A stretch of 64,000 nt of DNA from Microgenomates group bacterium (GCA_029906985.1 JARYMT010000001.1:235128-299127), one strand, 5' to 3'. Numbered from the stretch's first letter, positions 51,047 through 60,194 are shown. The notes: generated by a model from the letters alone, not told the origin. Program-made: numbers and translations.

Positions 51047-52843
51047 ATGAAATTTTCTCAACTGGCCCAATATATCGAAAAAATAGAAAAAACTAGCTCT
51101 CGGCTTTCAATCACCCATCTTTTAGCTGATCTTTTTAAAAAATTATCTTCTCAAGAAATTGAAAAAACAGTTTATTTACTACAGGGAAGAATTTGCCCAA
51201 TTTACCAAAAAATTGAATTTGGGATAGCAGAAAAAATGGTGATCGAAGCGGCAATTTTAGCTTTTAATATCGAAAAAAGCCAGTTCAATAACACTTACAA
51301 AAAAATCGGTGACTTAGGCAAAACTGTTGAGTATTTTAAAAAAGAAAAAACCTTTTTAAAAAAAACTTCTCCTGATATTTTAGCAGTATATCAGGCGTTA
51401 TATAAAACAGCGATCGCGGCCGGTGAGGGATCGCAGGAGGTAAAAATTAATTCTTTAGCCTCTTTAATTGGACAGGTTGACCCACTATCAGCTCGTTATT
51501 TGGTAAGGATACCGATTGGGGTTATGAGATTAGGATTTTCCGATATGACGATTTTAGATGCCTACTCTTGGATGTTAAAAGGAGACAAAAGCCTAAGACC
51601 TGTTATAGAAAAAGCTTATCATGTTAGGCCGGACCTTGGTTTTATTGGCCGACAAATTAAACAAAAAGGGATTGATAGTTTAACCAAAATAGGTCCAAAA
51701 ATCTTTACGCCAATTTTAATGATGAAAGCGGAAAGATTGACTTCTGCTGAGGAGATTATTGAAAAAATCGGTCGTTGTGCTATTGAGCCCAAATATGACG
51801 GATTTCGTTTGCAAGTTCATTATAAAAAAAGCGGCCATTTGTCTGAAGTCAAACTATACTCAAGGAATTTGGAAGAGGTTTCCTTTATGTATCCGGATAT
51901 AATTGCCGGAGTTAAAAAAGAAATTACCGCCAAGGAAATAATTTTTGAAGGAGAGGCAATAGGTTTTAATCCTCAGACAGAAGAATTTTTACCATTTCAG
52001 GAGACGGTCCAGAGAAAACGGAAATATGGGATCGAAGAAAAAGCTAAGGAAATCCCTCTTAAGCTTTTCGCCTTTGAGCTTTTGTATCTTAACGGAAAAA
52101 ATTATATCAACGCTCCTTTTATTGAGAGGAGAGAAAAACTTACTTCGGTTATCAAACAAACAAACAACTTGGCTAAAAATATTTTAATCACCGCGCCGGA
52201 AAAGATAACTGACAACATTAAAGAACTGGAAATCCTTTTTGATGACGCGGTTTCTAAAGGGTTAGAGGGAATTATGGCAAAAAAATTAGATGGAATATAT
52301 CAGCCAGGGGCGCGGGGTTGGAATTGGATTAAATTTAAACGAAGTTACTCTTCAAAAATTGAAGATACGATTGATTGCTTGATAATGGGCTATGACTATG
52401 GTAAAGGAAAAAGAGCTAGTTTTGGAATTGGAGCATTTTTGGTTGGCGTCTATGATGAAAAAGCTGATAAATTTGTAACGGTGGCAAAGATTGGGACTGG
52501 ACTTTCAGATGAAGAATGGTTGGAGTTAAAAAAACGGGCAGATAAATATAAAGCAGAAAAAAAACCGGCTATTTATGAAGTTGATAAACAAATGTCAGTT
52601 GATGTCTGGTTAGAGCCGGTGATTGTCGTTGAGATAAAAGCGGATGAAATTACTCGATCACCGGTTCATACCGCTGGCAGAAAAATGAAGCCTTCAAAGA
52701 CGGGGAGCGCCGTCGAAGTTGATATTCCTGGATATGCTTTAAGATTTCCCCGTTTGGAAAAATTTCGTGATGATAAACGGAAAGAAGAAGTGACTACTTT
52801 AGAGGAACTAACAAATATGTTTCTTCATCAAAAAAACAACTAA
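51047..52843 (+). CDS. ATP-dependent DNA ligase (archaeal type)
   Basis: 598 residues, all three domains present. There is an N-terminal DNA-binding domain (about 1-210, SRLSITHLLADLFKKLS), an adenylation domain with motif I EPKYDGFRLQVHY (nucleophile K249), FEGEAIGF (motif III), EGIMAKKLDGIYQPG (motif IV), FKRSYSSKIEDTIDCLIMGY and an OB domain to the end (RFPRLEKFRDDKRKEE). This is the Lig family of archaea and eukaryotes, distinct from NAD-dependent LigA. It probably works in replication or repair. The Fic gene is 19 bases upstream. Confidence 0.95.
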   Translation: MKFSQLAQYIEKIEKTSSRLSITHLLADLFKKLSSQEIEKTVYLLQGRICPIYQKIEFGIAEKMVIEAAILAFNIEKSQFNNTYKKIGDLGKTVEYFKKEKTFLKKTSPDILAVYQALYKTAIAAGEGSQEVKINSLASLIGQVDPLSARYLVRIPIGVMRLGFSDMTILDAYSWMLKGDKSLRPVIEKAYHVRPDLGFIGRQIKQKGIDSLTKIGPKIFTPILMMKAERLTSAEEIIEKIGRCAIEPKYDGFRLQVHYKKSGHLSEVKLYSRNLEEVSFMYPDIIAGVKKEITAKEIIFEGEAIGFNPQTEEFLPFQETVQRKRKYGIEEKAKEIPLKLFAFELLYLNGKNYINAPFIERREKLTSVIKQTNNLAKNILITAPEKITDNIKELEILFDDAVSKGLEGIMAKKLDGIYQPGARGWNWIKFKRSYSSKIEDTIDCLIMGYDYGKGKRASFGIGAFLVGVYDEKADKFVTVAKIGTGLSDEEWLELKKRADKYKAEKKPAIYEVDKQMSVDVWLEPVIVVEIKADEITRSPVHTAGRKMKPSKTGSAVEVDIPGYALRFPRLEKFRDDKRKEEVTTLEELTNMFLHQKNN

Positions 52844-53520
52844 TGGAGAGCTAGGGTTTTATATAAGCGAATCGGGTATTCAACAAAAAAAGACAAGGGA
52901 TTGTATTTAATCCGTCGGCCTGAAGCGGCCACCAAAAGAGTTGGGTCGCGCTTTACCCGACCGCCTTCTTTATATATATGAATCGATAAATCGATATCTT
53001 CATGAATTTTTTGATTATCAAGGCAAACTTTGTTTTTTATTTTTAACCAAATTTTTTTAGTAATTGCCATATTAGGACCAATTAGAGATTCTTCGCCTCG
53101 GCGGATTAATTTATAAACATCTAAAAGGAAGTTTGTATAAGGAATGTTTTTAAAAGGCAGATCGTAAAAATAAATTGGGCCAGTCAGAGCATCAATTTTT
53201 TCTTTTTTAAAATTATTGTCAATTTTTTTTATCCAATCTAAAGGCAGAATAGTGTCGGCGTCACAACGAGCCAAAATCTCATATTGAGCGTCATTAAAAC
53301 CGCAATTTCTGGCATAAGTCATTCCCTGTTTTTTTTCTTTAATAATTTTTAAGGGTAATTTTTGGGAAAATTTTTTGACGATATTTATTGTTTTATCGGT
53401 ACAATTGTTATCAACGATAATAATTTCTTCTGGTTTTTTAATTTGTTGACAAAGACTTTCCAAACATTTTTTTATATATTTTTCTTCATTAAAAACAGGA
53501 ATAATCAAGCTAATAGTCAT
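52840..53520 (-). CDS. GT2-family glycosyltransferase
   Basis: 226 residues. ISLIIPVFNEEKYIKKCLES, EIIIVDNNCTDKT, ILARCDADTILPLDWIKKID (DxD-like metal site) and GPNMAITKKIWLKIK are the GT-A glycosyltransferase 2 blocks. It uses a nucleotide sugar and is probably cytoplasmic or membrane-associated. It shares a 4-base convergent overlap with the ligase gene and is divergent from the next GT2 gene. Acceptor unknown. Confidence 0.88.
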   Translation of the reverse strand: MTISLIIPVFNEEKYIKKCLESLCQQIKKPEEIIIVDNNCTDKTINIVKKFSQKLPLKIIKEKKQGMTYARNCGFNDAQYEILARCDADTILPLDWIKKIDNNFKKEKIDALTGPIYFYDLPFKNIPYTNFLLDVYKLIRRGEESLIGPNMAITKKIWLKIKNKVCLDNQKIHEDIDLSIHIYKEGGRVKRDPTLLVAASGRRIKYNPLSFFVEYPIRLYKTLALH

Positions 53521-53564
53521 CTTAATATTTTAACAAATGGTATAATTTAATGACAAAGCTTGTT

Positions 53565-54386
53565 ATGAAACCTTATTTGTCGATAATTATTCCCACCCTA
53601 AACGAAGAAAAATTTATTCCTAATTTATTAAACAGCTTAAAAAAACAGCGGGCAAAAAATTTTGAAGTTGTCGTTGTTGATGGCAAATCAGACGATCAAA
53701 CAAAAAATAGAGTCCTCGATTATAAAAAAAGTTTGCCATTAAAATTCTTTCAAGTGGAAAAAAGAAATGTTTCTTATCAAAGAAATTATGGAGCCAAAAA
53801 AGCCCGGGGAGAATATTTGGTTTTTCTTGACGCTGATAGCAAAATTAATGTTTTTTTTACTTATTCATTAGAAAAAATTATTAAGAAAAAAAAAGGCTTG
53901 ATATTTATTCCTTATATTGTCCCAGATGAATCAAATTCAGAAACCAAATTAATTTTTAATTTTATTAATTTTCTGCTTGAAATCGCTATATCGATAGGAA
54001 ATAAAGGCATTTCTAGCGGTGGCTGTATTTTTTTCGAAAAAAATTTTTTTGAAAAAATTGGTGGGTTTGACGACAGATTATTTATTTCCGAAGATCATGA
54101 GTTAGTTGACCGGGCTTTGAAATGGGGCGTTAGGGCGAAATTTTTGAAAGAAATAAAAATTAAATTCTCTCTTCGACGGATGAGAAAAGAAGGAAGACTA
54201 AAACTTTATTTTAAATATCTTCAGGCACTTACTTTTTATTTAATTAACGGTAAAATTCAAAATAAAATATTTGATTATGAAATGGGTGGCCAATTATATT
54301 TTAAAGAATCAAAAAAAATCTCGCCGGGAAAAGCTATAAAAAGATATTTAATAAAAGCAGAAAAATTTTTTGATAAATTATTTTAA
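53565..54386 (+). CDS. GT2-family glycosyltransferase
   Basis: About 273 residues. The ATG at 53565 (MKPYLSIIIPTLNEEKFIPN) is preferred over 53550, because TATAAT at 53541-53546 puts the transcription start at about 53553. Blocks VVVVDGKSDDQT, EYLVFLDADSKINVFF (DxD), ISSGGCIFFEKNFFEKIGGF and DRLFISEDHELVDRALK are typical of GT2 dolichol/cell-wall enzymes. It ends 9 bases past the stop of the convergent EEP gene. Confidence 0.88.
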   Translation: MKPYLSIIIPTLNEEKFIPNLLNSLKKQRAKNFEVVVVDGKSDDQTKNRVLDYKKSLPLKFFQVEKRNVSYQRNYGAKKARGEYLVFLDADSKINVFFTYSLEKIIKKKKGLIFIPYIVPDESNSETKLIFNFINFLLEIAISIGNKGISSGGCIFFEKNFFEKIGGFDDRLFISEDHELVDRALKWGVRAKFLKEIKIKFSLRRMRKEGRLKLYFKYLQALTFYLINGKIQNKIFDYEMGGQLYFKESKKISPGKAIKRYLIKAEKFFDKLF

Positions 54387-55106
54387 TTCAAAACGGGCAA
54401 AGATAGGATAATGATCAGATTTTCTAAAATATATTCTTTTGGTTTTTAATAATTTAATATTGCGATAAAGGATATAATCATCTTTTAATTTAATTTTAAA
54501 AAGGCCAAATATTTTAGTTTCAAAAGTAAAAAAAAGGTTGTTGGTAGCTTCTTTAAAATGATGGTTTTTTATAATTGATTCAAATTTTTTTCTGCCATAG
54601 GGATAATTAAAATCTCCGGCAATAATCGTTGGCATCCGGTCTATAATTTCCGGATCAATACTGTTGATAGTCTCAATAATCTGCCTATTTCTAGCTTGAT
54701 TGGTTGCCCAAGTGCTAAAATGGACATTGTAAAGGGTAAATTTCTTACCGGTTTCTTTTTCTATAAAATCAGTTTTTAAAACCGTCCTTGGTCGATTACC
54801 TCCTCTTAAAATTATTAAAAAGACTTCATAAATACTGTAGGGCAACCTTATTGTTTTTGATTCAATAAACTCTAGTTTTTTGGAATTATAATAGGTGGCG
54901 ACGCCCAAAATTTTGGCGAATTTGATAAAAGAATTAGAATAATCAGCCAAGCGATATCCTAATTTTTCAATTTTTTTTAAATTAGCCTCATTAGTTTCCA
55001 CTTCCTGAAGACAAAAAACATCTGGTTGGCAGTCTTTAAAAACCTGACCTAAAAAATCACAAGCCTGATTAAACAAAACATTGTAAGTCAAAAGTGAAAA
55101 AGCCAT
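54378..55106 (-). CDS. endonuclease/exonuclease/phosphatase-family protein
   Basis: About 242 residues from ATG 55106 (MAFSLLTYNVLFNQACDFLG). Motifs are CLQEVETNEANLKKI (Glu), ATYYNSKKL, TLYNVHFSTWATNQARNRQI, TIIAGDFNYPYGRKKFESI (Asp, Asn) and the final KSDHYPIFARFEL (Asp-His). This is the full EEP catalytic set, shared by nucleases, inositol phosphatases and sphingomyelinases. It lies beside two glycosyltransferase genes. Substrate unknown. Confidence 0.88.
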   Translation of the reverse strand: MAFSLLTYNVLFNQACDFLGQVFKDCQPDVFCLQEVETNEANLKKIEKLGYRLADYSNSFIKFAKILGVATYYNSKKLEFIESKTIRLPYSIYEVFLIILRGGNRPRTVLKTDFIEKETGKKFTLYNVHFSTWATNQARNRQIIETINSIDPEIIDRMPTIIAGDFNYPYGRKKFESIIKNHHFKEATNNLFFTFETKIFGLFKIKLKDDYILYRNIKLLKTKRIYFRKSDHYPIFARFELK

Positions 55107-55200
55107 TTTTTTATTATACAAAATTACTAAACAAATAAACTTAAAATTATCCACAAAAATTTTTTCTCAATAATAAGAGCAAAAGAACAATCTAAAAATG

Positions 55201-55280
55201 CATTTTTTTCTATAGGATATCTTATAAAATACTCCATTTTTTCTATAGGTCTTGACAAACCAATTTTGATTATTTATATT
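55201..55280 (+). promoter_or_regulatory. promoter with two upstream direct repeats for the small gene at 55287
   Basis: TTGACA (55252-55257), a 17-base spacer and TATATT (55275-55280) form a near-consensus promoter. Just upstream, CATTTTTTCTATAGG-like sequences occur twice (55201-55216 and 55235-55249), the second touching the -35 box. The repeats look like binding sites for a transcription factor. The predicted start is the A of the ATG at 55287. Confidence 0.6.
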
Positions 55281-55286
55281 TAACGT

Positions 55287-55439
55287 ATGAAACAAAAGGA
55301 TGTGATTAAAAAGATTGTTGTTTTGGGCAAAAATAGAGATCTAAGAAATCAAGTGGAGTTTATTGGTTTTGTTGGAGATCAATTTAAAAATTTATTAAAA
55401 AAAAATTTGAATTTACCAATCAAGCTTTATCATCTTTAA
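55287..55439 (+). CDS. small predicted protein, leaderless
   Basis: 50 residues: MKQKDVIKKIVVLGKNRDLR, NQVEFIGFVGDQFKNLLKKN and LNLPIKLYHL. The ATG begins six bases past a strong -10 box, so the mRNA would be leaderless. The peptide is basic with a mixed alpha/beta pattern; no family recognised. It fills part of the otherwise empty 432-base region between the EEP gene and the DUF2298 gene. Confidence 0.5.
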   Translation: MKQKDVIKKIVVLGKNRDLRNQVEFIGFVGDQFKNLLKKNLNLPIKLYHL

Positions 55440-55494
55440 AAAAATAAGAGCATCACTACCGCTCGTATATTGGGGACGACGAGTAGTAATGCTC
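55439..55494 (-). terminator. intrinsic terminator of the DUF2298 gene
   Basis: On the minus strand an imperfect hairpin (55494-55448) is followed by TTATTTTTTT. Its outer stem is GAGCAT/ATGCTC, then ACTA/TAGT, then CTCGT/ACGAG around a 12-base loop. It lies 44 bases after the stop of the minus-strand gene at 55539-57740. No T-run follows on the plus strand, so it acts on the minus-strand gene. Confidence 0.7.
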
Positions 55495-55538
55495 GTCTAT
55501 TAAATTAACAAAAAAAAATCTTCTTGTCAATAAGATAT

Positions 55539-57740
55539 TTAATTTACTTGATAAATTACTCCTTTTTTATCGGAAGAGACAAAAATTGGGGTAGTAATTT
55601 GATCAAATTTATTTTCATCTAAGTTTTTGTACTTTTCTTTTTCCATCGTTGAAATAATGATATATTTAATTTGATATTGTTTAATCAAATTTTTAGTTAA
55701 TTGAATATCTTTGGATTCGTAAAGATTGACAATGTCTGGAATTTTATTACCCACCACATCAGAAGAACCTCGCCACAACCATTCATGAACCCACCAACCA
55801 GCGACCGTTGGTAAACCCGTATAAGCAGAGATTCTTTCAAAATCAGTGTAAGAATCTCCTTGGGCTTCAAGAATGACAGGTTGACCATCAACGTGATTAT
55901 TCAAATAATCGATAATTTCTTTATCGGCCGGATAGATATTATTTAACCAAAGGCTGCCATCTAATTCTACCAGTCGATTTAAACGACCATAATAAGAAGG
56001 AAAAGCAAAAAAAGGATAGATCGCTATAAAAAAGAATAAAAATAAAAAAATTGATCGAAAAATAAATTTTAATAGAGGCTTAATAAAATTCATTCGGAAA
56101 AAAGTATAAGTTGAAGCAAAACCCATCATGATAAAAGCTTGATAACCCAACTTAAACATTGTGTTGGCACGAAAGTGAGCGGGATATATGTCCTTGATAT
56201 AAAAAAATTCTGGAATAATTAGAAGTAAAGTCGAAAAAGAAAAAAGAGTTAAAATAAAAACGTCTAATTTCTCAATCAATAAGTTATCAAATTTCGGTTG
56301 ACTTTTTTTTATTATCAAAAAAAAGAAAAAATTTACCCAAAAAAACCCCCAAAGGGTAAAAAGCATCCACAAAGGAGAAACTTGACAATTGCCTTTTTCA
56401 AAAAGAAACGGGCCAAATTTTTGCAAATTAACTAAAAAGCCCGGACTACAGTTTACTCCGATTCCCGAGACAAAAGGAGAAAAATTTAAAGAAAAAGGAA
56501 GAGAAAAAATCATAAAACAAAAAATTAACAAAGCAGAATGAATTAAAAAATTAAGACTATTTTTATGAATTATTAAGAAAAAAATTAAAGTTAAAAGAAG
56601 ATAAATTGGTCCATCAAAGGCATTAGTCATATAGTGAATGGCTGTCATAAATCCAAGGAAAATTGTTGTCATAATTAAAAATCGATGATCATCGGTTGCA
56701 ATCAATTGCCTTAGATTTTTTATTAATTTTTTTTCTGGTTTAATTTCCTGCCAGAGAGGGGTAATTTTTTTTAAATAGAGAAAAAAATTAAACAATAAAC
56801 TTAAAGTTAATAAAACTAAAGGAATATCAAAAACATGACCATGAAGATCGGCAACAACATAAGAATAAACAGGAAATTCATGAATTGTGAAGGGAATAAA
56901 TCGGGTAGCGTTGGGATACCAATATTGGCTTGGATTATAAGTCGAAAAAATTTTCCAGAAAGGAATTGGGTTTTCATTGGGATAACCTTTGGTAAAAGTA
57001 TAGATTGTATGCAGATTGCCGCCAAGATTAACTATAAAACTTCCCAAAAATCCATAAACAATAACTTGAAAATAATTAACAAACTTATTAGTTTGTTTTA
57101 AAAATAAATAAATAATATTGGCGGCAAGAGAAAAACTAAGAGTAATTGCTTGAGCAAAAATAGTCGCTAAAATAAGGTTGTAGCCGACCGCTGGCTTAAC
57201 AGAAGTCAACTTAATTAAAAAAGCGCCGGTAAGGTGGCCAAAATAATAATAATTAATTGGATATCCATTAGGAGATTGTTGATCGCTTGATAGCCACATG
57301 TCTAAAGGAGGAAAGTATTTAGATCTTAAAATAGAATTGATAAAACCAAAGTCCATAAATTTTTCCAGACCCCTAATTGACGGTTCTTGGCCGCGGATGT
57401 AAGTCAAAAAAATTAAAGAAGCCAAAAACAAAATTTCTTCAAATATTAAAATTAATAAAAAAGGAATTTTAATCCTAACTTTTTTTTTAGAAAAAACAAA
57501 AAGATTAATAATAATTATTAATGTAATAATTAGAAAAAGATTTAACTGGGTAAAACTAATTAATTTGGTGACGCCAAGAAAAAAAACCAAATAACTAATA
57601 AAAACAATCGCCACAGTTTTGGCAAAAGGATAACCAAAATCAAAAAAAGAGTTAAATAATTTTGCTGTCAGTGGGAAAAAAATTGCTCCCAAAAGCAAAA
57701 GATAAAGATACCAATTAAAAGTGATTGATAACCATTCCAT
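55539..57740 (-). CDS. DUF2298 large membrane protein
   Basis: 733 residues with at least a dozen transmembrane helices. FMDFGFINSILRSKYFPPLD, DQQSPNGYPINYYYFGHLTG, GNLHTIYTF, HEFPVYSYVVADLHGHVFDI (the YSYVVADLHGH block) and FRANTMFKLGYQAFIMMGFA are hallmarks of the DUF2298 (YYY) family. The C-terminal part (VVGNKIPDIVNLYESKDIQL) is extracytoplasmic. The family is thought to be glycosyltransferase-like with polyprenyl-phosphate substrates, by analogy with GT-C enzymes. It is divergent from valS and has its own terminator. Confidence 0.9.
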   Translation of the reverse strand: MEWLSITFNWYLYLLLLGAIFFPLTAKLFNSFFDFGYPFAKTVAIVFISYLVFFLGVTKLISFTQLNLFLIITLIIIINLFVFSKKKVRIKIPFLLILIFEEILFLASLIFLTYIRGQEPSIRGLEKFMDFGFINSILRSKYFPPLDMWLSSDQQSPNGYPINYYYFGHLTGAFLIKLTSVKPAVGYNLILATIFAQAITLSFSLAANIIYLFLKQTNKFVNYFQVIVYGFLGSFIVNLGGNLHTIYTFTKGYPNENPIPFWKIFSTYNPSQYWYPNATRFIPFTIHEFPVYSYVVADLHGHVFDIPLVLLTLSLLFNFFLYLKKITPLWQEIKPEKKLIKNLRQLIATDDHRFLIMTTIFLGFMTAIHYMTNAFDGPIYLLLTLIFFLIIHKNSLNFLIHSALLIFCFMIFSLPFSLNFSPFVSGIGVNCSPGFLVNLQKFGPFLFEKGNCQVSPLWMLFTLWGFFWVNFFFFLIIKKSQPKFDNLLIEKLDVFILTLFSFSTLLLIIPEFFYIKDIYPAHFRANTMFKLGYQAFIMMGFASTYTFFRMNFIKPLLKFIFRSIFLFLFFFIAIYPFFAFPSYYGRLNRLVELDGSLWLNNIYPADKEIIDYLNNHVDGQPVILEAQGDSYTDFERISAYTGLPTVAGWWVHEWLWRGSSDVVGNKIPDIVNLYESKDIQLTKNLIKQYQIKYIIISTMEKEKYKNLDENKFDQITTPIFVSSDKKGVIYQVN

Positions 57741-57863
57741 AAAAAAATATTATAATCGATCTTGAACAATTTTAATAATATTTTTAAAGAGACACCAATA
57801 AGAAAAAGTCTTATAATTATAATTTAGATTGAATTATGGTTATTTTTTTGATATAAATCAGGA

Positions 57864-60041
57864 ATGGACAGTCGGTATTTGCCAGCTTTATTTGAGAAAA
57901 AAATTTATCAATTTTGGGAAAAAAACGGTCTTTTTAAGGCAAAAATTCCCAAAGATAAAAAAAAAGAAACTTTTTGTATTATTCTGCCGCCACCTAATGC
58001 CAATGCCGATCTTCATTTGGGCCACGCCATGTATGTATATGAAGATATTATGATTCGTTATCAAAAACTTAGACAAAAAGAAGTTTTATGGTTGCCAGGA
58101 GCGGATCACGCCGGTTTTGAAACCCAATATGTTTTTGAAAAAGAATTGCAAAAAAAGGGCCAAACCCGTTTTGATTTTGATCGAAATACTCTTTACCAAA
58201 AAATTTGGGATTTCGTCATCAGCAATAAATCAAAAATGGAGAATCAGCTGCGGCAGCTAGGTTTTTCGCTTGATTGGGAAAAAGAGAGGTTTACCCTAGA
58301 TCCGGATATTATAAAAATAGTTTATCAAACATTTAAAAAATTATTTGATAAAAAATTGGTCTATCGGGCAAAAAGATTGGTAAATTATTGCCCTTACTGC
58401 GGAACGTCTTTTTCTGATCTAGAAGTGATTTATAAGGAACGGAAAGACCCCTTGTATTATATTAAATATCCATTAAAAAATTCTCAGTCGATAACCGTAG
58501 CGACAACCAGACCAGAAACGATGTTTGGCGATACGGCTTTGGCAGTTAACCCCAAAGATAAAAGATATAAAAGTTTAATTGGCCAGATCGCCGTCATTCC
58601 TTTAACCAATAATAAGATACCAATCATCAGTGATCAGGCGGTGGATTTGGAATTTGGTAGTGGGGCAGTCAAAGTCACTCCCGCTCATGATTTTACCGAT
58701 TTTGAGATCGCTAGCCGTCATCATCTACCAATTAAACAAGCGATTAATTTTGATGGCCGATTGAATGAATTGGCCGGAAAATATCAGGGATTTTTTATTA
58801 GTCAGGCAAGAAAACTGATTATTGAAGACTTAAAAAAGGAGAATTTAATTGAAAAAATAAATGAAAATTATTCCCACCGGGTCGCCACCTGTTATAAATG
58901 CGGCCGTTTAATCGAGCCATTGCCAAAAGAACAATGGTTTATCAAAATAAAGCCCTTAGCCAACAAAGCAAAAAAATTAGTTGAAAATGGAAAAATAAAA
59001 ATTTACCCCCGGAGATTCAAAAAAAATTTAATAGACTGGTTAGATAATTTTCATGATTGGAATATTTCAAGACAAGTGGTTTGGGGAATTAGGATTCCGG
59101 CTTACCGATGCAAAAAGTTCTCGACAGGCTCGAATATTGATAGTTATTTTTCAAGCGATCCCAATTCTATGCCGGAGGGGTCGAGAAGAAATCCCTGGTT
59201 TGTTTCGGTTGAAAGACCTGCCCATTGCCAAATCTGTGGCGGGAATGATTTTATTCAAGATGAGGACACTTTTGATACCTGGTTTTCTTCGGCACAATGG
59301 CCTTTTGCTACTCTTTTAACCATCGATGGGAAAAAAAATTTTTATAATTATTTTTATCCAACTTCGGTGATGGAAACTGGTTATGATATCCTTCCTTGGT
59401 GGGTGGCCAGAATGATTATGATTGGCTATTTTGCCACCGACAAAGTCCCCTTCTACCATGTTTTTCTTCACGGATTAGTCCGTGATAAGAGTGGGAAAAA
59501 AATGAGTAAAAGCAAGGGAAATGTGATTAATCCAATTACCATGGTTGACAAGTACGGGGCAGATGCCCTAAGGGCGGCTTTGATTTTTGGCGTTAAAGAA
59601 GGCAACGATGTCGTGGTGTCCGAAGAAAAAATTATCGGGATGAGAAACTTTACTAATAAAATTTGGAATATTGGCAGATTTATTTGGATAAACAGTAAAT
59701 CTACAAAAAACAAAAATTCTTCTTTGACTAATGGTTTACTGGAAAAAATGGCTAAAGAATTTAAAGAAGAAAAAAAGCGATATTTAAAACTAATGGAAAA
59801 TTATCAATTTTCTCGGGCCTTTGGGCTGATTTATGATTTTCTTTGGCACCGGTTGGCCGACTTTTATTTAGAAAAGTTGAAAGCTAAGGTGAATAATGGT
59901 AATATTAAAGTTCTTAAGGAATTGGAAAAGGTATATTTTGGGAATTTAATTATGGTTCATCCGTTTATGCCTTTTGTCACAGAAGCTATTTGGCAATCTT
60001 TTTTTGGAGAGAATCAGACTATTTTAAATCAGCAATTATAA
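57864..60041 (+). CDS. valS: valyl-tRNA synthetase
   Basis: 725 residues. HLGH-type motif at 51-54 (NADLHLGHAM), GADHAGFETQYVFEKEL, the editing-domain block TTRPETMFGDTALAVNP, DTWFSSAQWPFATLLTI and KMSKS at about 544-550 (KKMSKSKGNVINP) place it as ValRS. The C-terminal coiled-coil found in longer ValRS (850-900 residues) is missing. About 24 residues near 419-442 (FSTGSNIDSYFSSDPNSMPE) are an apparent insertion framed by an inverted repeat at 59118-59125 and 59180-59187. A TATAAA box ends six bases before the ATG. Confidence 0.95.
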   Translation: MDSRYLPALFEKKIYQFWEKNGLFKAKIPKDKKKETFCIILPPPNANADLHLGHAMYVYEDIMIRYQKLRQKEVLWLPGADHAGFETQYVFEKELQKKGQTRFDFDRNTLYQKIWDFVISNKSKMENQLRQLGFSLDWEKERFTLDPDIIKIVYQTFKKLFDKKLVYRAKRLVNYCPYCGTSFSDLEVIYKERKDPLYYIKYPLKNSQSITVATTRPETMFGDTALAVNPKDKRYKSLIGQIAVIPLTNNKIPIISDQAVDLEFGSGAVKVTPAHDFTDFEIASRHHLPIKQAINFDGRLNELAGKYQGFFISQARKLIIEDLKKENLIEKINENYSHRVATCYKCGRLIEPLPKEQWFIKIKPLANKAKKLVENGKIKIYPRRFKKNLIDWLDNFHDWNISRQVVWGIRIPAYRCKKFSTGSNIDSYFSSDPNSMPEGSRRNPWFVSVERPAHCQICGGNDFIQDEDTFDTWFSSAQWPFATLLTIDGKKNFYNYFYPTSVMETGYDILPWWVARMIMIGYFATDKVPFYHVFLHGLVRDKSGKKMSKSKGNVINPITMVDKYGADALRAALIFGVKEGNDVVVSEEKIIGMRNFTNKIWNIGRFIWINSKSTKNKNSSLTNGLLEKMAKEFKEEKKRYLKLMENYQFSRAFGLIYDFLWHRLADFYLEKLKAKVNNGNIKVLKELEKVYFGNLIMVHPFMPFVTEAIWQSFFGENQTILNQQL
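59118..59187. repeat. palindrome-bounded insertion inside valS
   Basis: TTCTCGAC (59118-59125) and GTCGAGAA (59180-59187) form a perfect 8-bp inverted repeat enclosing 54 bases within the valS frame. The encoded stretch interrupts the usual ValRS sequence between RIPAYRCK and WFVSVERPAHCQICGG. It keeps the reading frame open and resembles the palindromic elements known inside Rickettsia genes. Confidence 0.6.
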
Positions 60042-60059
60042 AATTATTAAGTTAAAAAT

Positions 60060-60194
60060 ATGAAAAGAACTTGGCAGCCTAAAAAATTAAAAAGAAAAAG
60101 AAAACACGGTTTTTTAAAAAGGATGGAGACGAAAGACGGGAGAAAGGTTTTAAAAAGAAGAAGAGAAAAAAAAAGAAAAAAATTAACTATATAA
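60060..60194 (+). CDS. rpmH: 50S ribosomal protein L34
   Basis: 44 residues: [20 protein letters not shown], then [20 protein letters not shown] and KLTI. KRTWQPxxxKRxRxHGFxxRM is the invariant L34 signature. The protein is extremely basic and binds 23S rRNA. In most bacteria rnpA follows directly, but the next gene here is yidC. Confidence 0.97.
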   Translation: MKRTWQPKKLKRKRKHGFLKRMETKDGRKVLKRRREKKRKKLTI

